Shown one piece after another: positions 60,054 to 64,000 of a DNA stretch of 64,000 nt. A program made the translations under genes and the position numbers. The notes below the pieces were generated by a model that had not been told where the DNA came from, made no database searches, and saw only the letters and a program-made list of their open reading frames with translations. Origin of the DNA: Lingula anatina. Lineage: Eukaryota > Brachiopoda > Lingulata > Lingulida > Lingulidae. Location of the stretch: positions 148,791 through 212,790 of the forward strand of contig NW_019775759.1 of assembly GCF_001039355.2 (NCBI RefSeq). Reading direction: 5' to 3'. The first letter of the stretch is position 1; each line of letters starts with the position of its first letter.

Positions 60054-63000
60054 GGTTTCAGACCTTCTGACGTGAAAGCGCAGTGTGTGTATTGTCGGAG
60101 GAGGCTGACTTAGTAGCATACTCTAGGATGATTGAACGTAACGCATGTATTGCAATGCGATCTGCGAAAAATGAAGTAACTATTCACTTTAAGTATATCT
60201 AAAAATTCATCAAAGCGGGAGACTCCTTTTTCATTTATCCTTAGATACGAGAAGTTGTATATCCGCGGTGGTTTTCATTCATAAGTTTACGCAAGCCTTC
60301 CAATTGGATAGCTATCTCTTGTTAACATCCGATGATCCACATCAATTGTATTAATTTTTCTGCGTTAAATTGTCGTTCTTTGCCTCTTCTTTGAATTATC
60401 GTAAGTCGGACATGATTTTAGATTCGGACGTGATGGGCGTTTCTTGATAAAAACGTTAGGAAATTCGCCTAACTACGTAACCAAGTTACTCGGTGACAGT
60501 TACAGATAAGTCTCCGTCGTGAAGATGCCACGCGTCGTTGTCTTCTGCGTATTATCTCTGTCGTTAGGGAGTGGAAGGAATGGTTTACGTAACGGCGTGG
60601 ACGAAGACACCGAAATCCTACGACCTTCTATCAGCTCTTCTCGATTCCCCTGATAAACATTTCAATGCCTGTAAGGTAAACAAACAATCGGAATGAAAGC
60701 CATTTTCAACTGGATGATAAAATTCCATCTTTACGGTGCAGCTGATGGAATCTTAATTCGCTCTTAATCGTTTAAAATTGAAGGACAAATTACTTTAATG
60801 AGAATGGGTTAAATTGATTTTGAAGTCTTCCTAGGCAACAATCACAAGCTTAGAATACCCGTGCGCTAAGATTAGAGCATCAGCACTATTATCTAACCAC
60901 ATTAATCGTGATCAAGACTTGTAAGGCAAAGATCACATTGACAATAATTACAAAGCGCAATATTACAACAGCCCTAGAAATTCAAGTTGATGCCGTTAAC
61001 CATATATAATCTACAGGTGTCAAGACCTAAATATATACCGACCATTCCTGCCTAAGAAAACCAATAATCTACTGCTTTAAAACAAAGATAGCAGCCAGAT
61101 ACTGCAAAAATTCACATTTTATTGGTTCGAATTTTTAAAATTTTGCTGACCGTAGACTGCATAACTCTTTCGAAAGTTTTAGTGCAGGCTGATTGAACAT
61201 TGACTGAAAAGGACCAATGTTCAATACAAGATCAATATCAAAACTACCTAACGGTAAGTGCTAAGATTTCAATACTGGATTTGATTACCTAAGCATGCCT
61301 GCTATGATCAATAATTGAATAACGATAATTAATGCAGCAACATTATCAAACAACAATAATATCAGGTATATGAAATAAGAATACCATATATTCATTACAC
61401 TGGTCATTTAAGAATACACGAAATACACACAAGGCGCACGACACGCTGATTTGAATGGTATGAAGACTTACTAATGCAATAAATACAAAGGGCATTAGTA
61501 GATCCTTCACCCCATGCGAAAAAATTCACCTCTCAAGTTGATAGCATAACCTTACGCTTTGTTACAGATGCATTAATAATAATAACCGAAGAAAAAATTT
61601 TGATAACCTTCAACCTCTGCGTTTGTGTCTGTAAATGTGTCACCGCAATGTAATAAGAATAAATAAAAGGATAAATAAATGTATAAGGAATATTTTTCCT
61701 GTATTATAATTGATTGTGTTGTCAAAGCAAGTTATATTAGATGTTGAATATGAATTTGCTTGTATGTATGCACTAGAGTTATAAATACAAAATACTTCCA
61801 GGTTTTTCAATCAAAGTGATTTTAAGAGAAGTCTGTTTTTCAGTATGTATGAAATGCAACATTGTTTTTTCGTTTAGTATATGGATTTTACATATAAAGG
61901 ATATATCGAATGATTACATGTATTTCTATTATAGAGTAGCTGACATAGTATTTCGCATACTATCTAAAAACATTTTTCTCTGTTAATTGAAAAATTTTAT
62001 TCAGCTTCCACTCGCATTTATAATTGTCTTCGGGACTTATTTTAGTATTAACGTCAAGGTGGTTTAATATATTTTTTTTAATTTCTTTATTATTGAGAAT
62101 AGAATTTATCACCAAAAAAGTCACAAAATCTTATTTAGCGTTTTCTATACATCTAGGCTTCACTACCCCATTTAGCCCTTACATCCGTTCTTTTAAGTAA
62201 ACTTACTATTTGGAGTAACTGAAAATATCACCATAAAACCCTACCTGTATCCCAGAATTTCTCGTTAGGGCACCGCTTCGTTGATATCCATATCCTAGAC
62301 AGTACATAAACTTCAATTCCACCTCTCTAAGCAGCCAGATACTAATATATTACTAAACATCAACACCACGTTAGCGACCAAGGCAAATCAACACTTCACC
62401 AATTACGTATTTGATCAAGTGGAGGGTTTGACTTCATGTCCGTCTTCACATCTCTCGGCTTAAAACGGTCGCTTGTCCTTAGCCTCTTCAGCAGATGGCA
62501 GACGATTGACTTCTGTAAAAGTCCCCTTTCTGTGTGCAGACGACTTCTTTTATGCTGACAACGTACTCCTTTCCATATTTGGTTTAATTTCTAACTAATC
62601 AGCCGTGTCTTTATATACTTATCAAGAACCGCTAAAGACTGCTTTTCTACGGCGTATCTCTGTCGAATGGAAATATATATGGCTGAATGTGCATAAAAAT
62701 AGGAATTATAAAAACCTCCATTTACATTAAATAATAGTCGAGATTGTCTTGGTATAAAAGGATCATTTCAATTGAAAAACTTCCTAAGTATAATAATTAT
62801 TTTCAGTAAGTATTTTTTGTGATTATATAACCTATTTCTTATTGCTCATTTACCAGCTTAATCCTGAAGCAAAGAAACACTCAGCAAGCTTTGGAATGTT
62901 GTGTTTATATCCATAAAAAACCTCAAAGTTCTCATCCATAATATTCCACGTTCCGTCTCAGTGGCCGACCTCACATTTCACGTGTTAAAATGCTCCTGTT

Positions 63001-63470
63001 TCACAAATTGTAACAGCACTCGCCATAACCCTGTCCTCTGCGACAAGAGGCTCTCTCTCTCCTCCCATTGCCTTTTGGTTAAACATTTGCCATTCTTGTG
63101 TCTTCTGTGTCAGGTGTTTAATTGTTTGCACAGCTCAGCCAAGCCCTACAGTACACGAGACACTCAGCGGTGTCGATAAAATGACTTCTCAAGGCATTAC
63201 TTAATGATTGCATTTATAAATCACACTCTCTGACGCTGTCACAACACCGTCGTATTGTTACAACTATAAAAGGCCTGAATGATTGGTGCTTATTTCATTC
63301 CTTGTCGACTTTTTATAAATGGATTGCAGACAGATTTCATTTAAAACTTGCCCACGCTTCGCTTGAAAGCCAATTAATGTGATCGGTATCGTGGTTTTCA
63401 GACGGTTATATTAGCCCTAATCTTGTTTTAATGAAAACAAATACAACGGCAACGTGTTCTTGTCGGTAAA

Positions 63471-63513
<43 letters not shown>

Positions 63514-64000
63514 GGTTGGAGGAGTGTGAAGTATTTAGAGCAAATTTTTCTATTTTTAGGTTGGACTGAAGATAAAAACAAGCGTCGTTAAGGGATACCC
63601 CATGCCTCCGAACATTAAATCAAAAAGCCAGTGTCGCGGAGAACTTTGAAAATAATTTAGTTGAATAGCAAAATGTTCTTTTCTTTATACTCATATCGTA
63701 CGCATATCTTCTTTTATTGGATTTACCTTTTCAAAAGGAACAAAACATTTTAGTGTGACTGGAGATGTGTCTATGTTTCATCTTATATGTACAGGGAATA
63801 AACATTATTTTTAGTCTAAACAGAAAAATATGAATATAAAAAAAATTAACTTGCTTTTACCTGTATGTTCAAATACCAGTTCTATTACAAAATACTACGA
63901 GAACAAAGCTGTGACAACTACATCAAAATGACGCGGACTATTAAACATTGCTCATTTCCAATTTCATGCAATTTCATGGTTAGCGTTAGAGGCGATGTTT
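60054..64000. other. Upstream intergenic region, no gene recognised
   Basis: This is the 5' flank of the CNB-domain gene followed by AT-rich sequence. The open frame at 62901-63179 has no recognisable domain, no signal peptide and no good splice context. Nothing else was supported. Confidence 0.5.
63474..63514. repeat. (GA)n microsatellite
   Basis: About 20 GA units with one GG interruption, in intergenic sequence. Confidence 0.9.

Noticed and set aside
62901-63179. 92-residue plus-strand frame as a small gene
   Set aside because: No domain, no signal peptide, no promoter or splice context, and composition like the surrounding intergenic DNA.

Overview
The window is animal nuclear DNA. It is AT-rich and intron-rich, with GT-AG introns (mostly 150-3000 bp), secreted multidomain proteins, TATA boxes and many small inverted-repeat transposons. 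The protein families (SUEL-like lectin, TSP1, vWA, PLAT, ShK-like, TIL, CNBD2-like) and the abundance of short foldback elements suggest a marine invertebrate. A mollusc or other lophotrochozoan, or a lancelet, would fit; the species cannot be decided from this sequence. Two single-n positions (22055 and 41904) appear to be collapsed assembly gaps. I rebuilt the gene models by hand from splice sites, using reading-phase agreement at every junction as the main test.

Layout, left to right. (1) 593-7699, plus strand: a 15-coding-exon gene for a secreted 895-residue protein with PAN-like motif, Pro/Thr stalk, basic cleavage sites, TSP1-like module, vWA, TSP1, SUEL-like lectin and a histidine-rich tail. 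(2) 9340-35092, plus strand: a tandem family of type I membrane proteins sharing one plan: signal peptide, PLAT domain, seven-cysteine ShK-like module, Ser/Thr-rich stalk, one membrane helix and a tyrosine-motif tail. There are three substantial genes (A 11652-20726, B 22352-30139 with its first exon missing at a gap, C 31039-35092) and a relic of a fourth at 9340-10080. Promoter-proximal sequence is duplicated in front of the relic, A and B. Introns of A and B carry large foldback Tc1 derivatives and several MITE-like elements. (3) 36544-38125, plus strand: a small secreted inhibitor with two TIL domains. (4) 39760-40968, minus strand: an unrecognised intronless multipass membrane protein. 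Its region 40199-41903 is repeated at 41905-43609 with equal length and a few substitutions, directly across an n; this looks like an unmerged contig overlap, not a second gene. (5) 45309-60053, minus strand: a 17-exon cyclic-nucleotide-binding-domain gene resembling CNBD2, with one intact and one split CNB domain. (6) 60054-64000: no gene recognised.

The most novel item is the PLAT/ShK/stalk/TM receptor-like cluster. Ectodomain architecture and splice phases are conserved, but the cytoplasmic tails have diverged completely apart from short tyrosine motifs. This suggests paralogous receptors with different intracellular signalling outputs. The function is inference; the architecture is read from the sequence.
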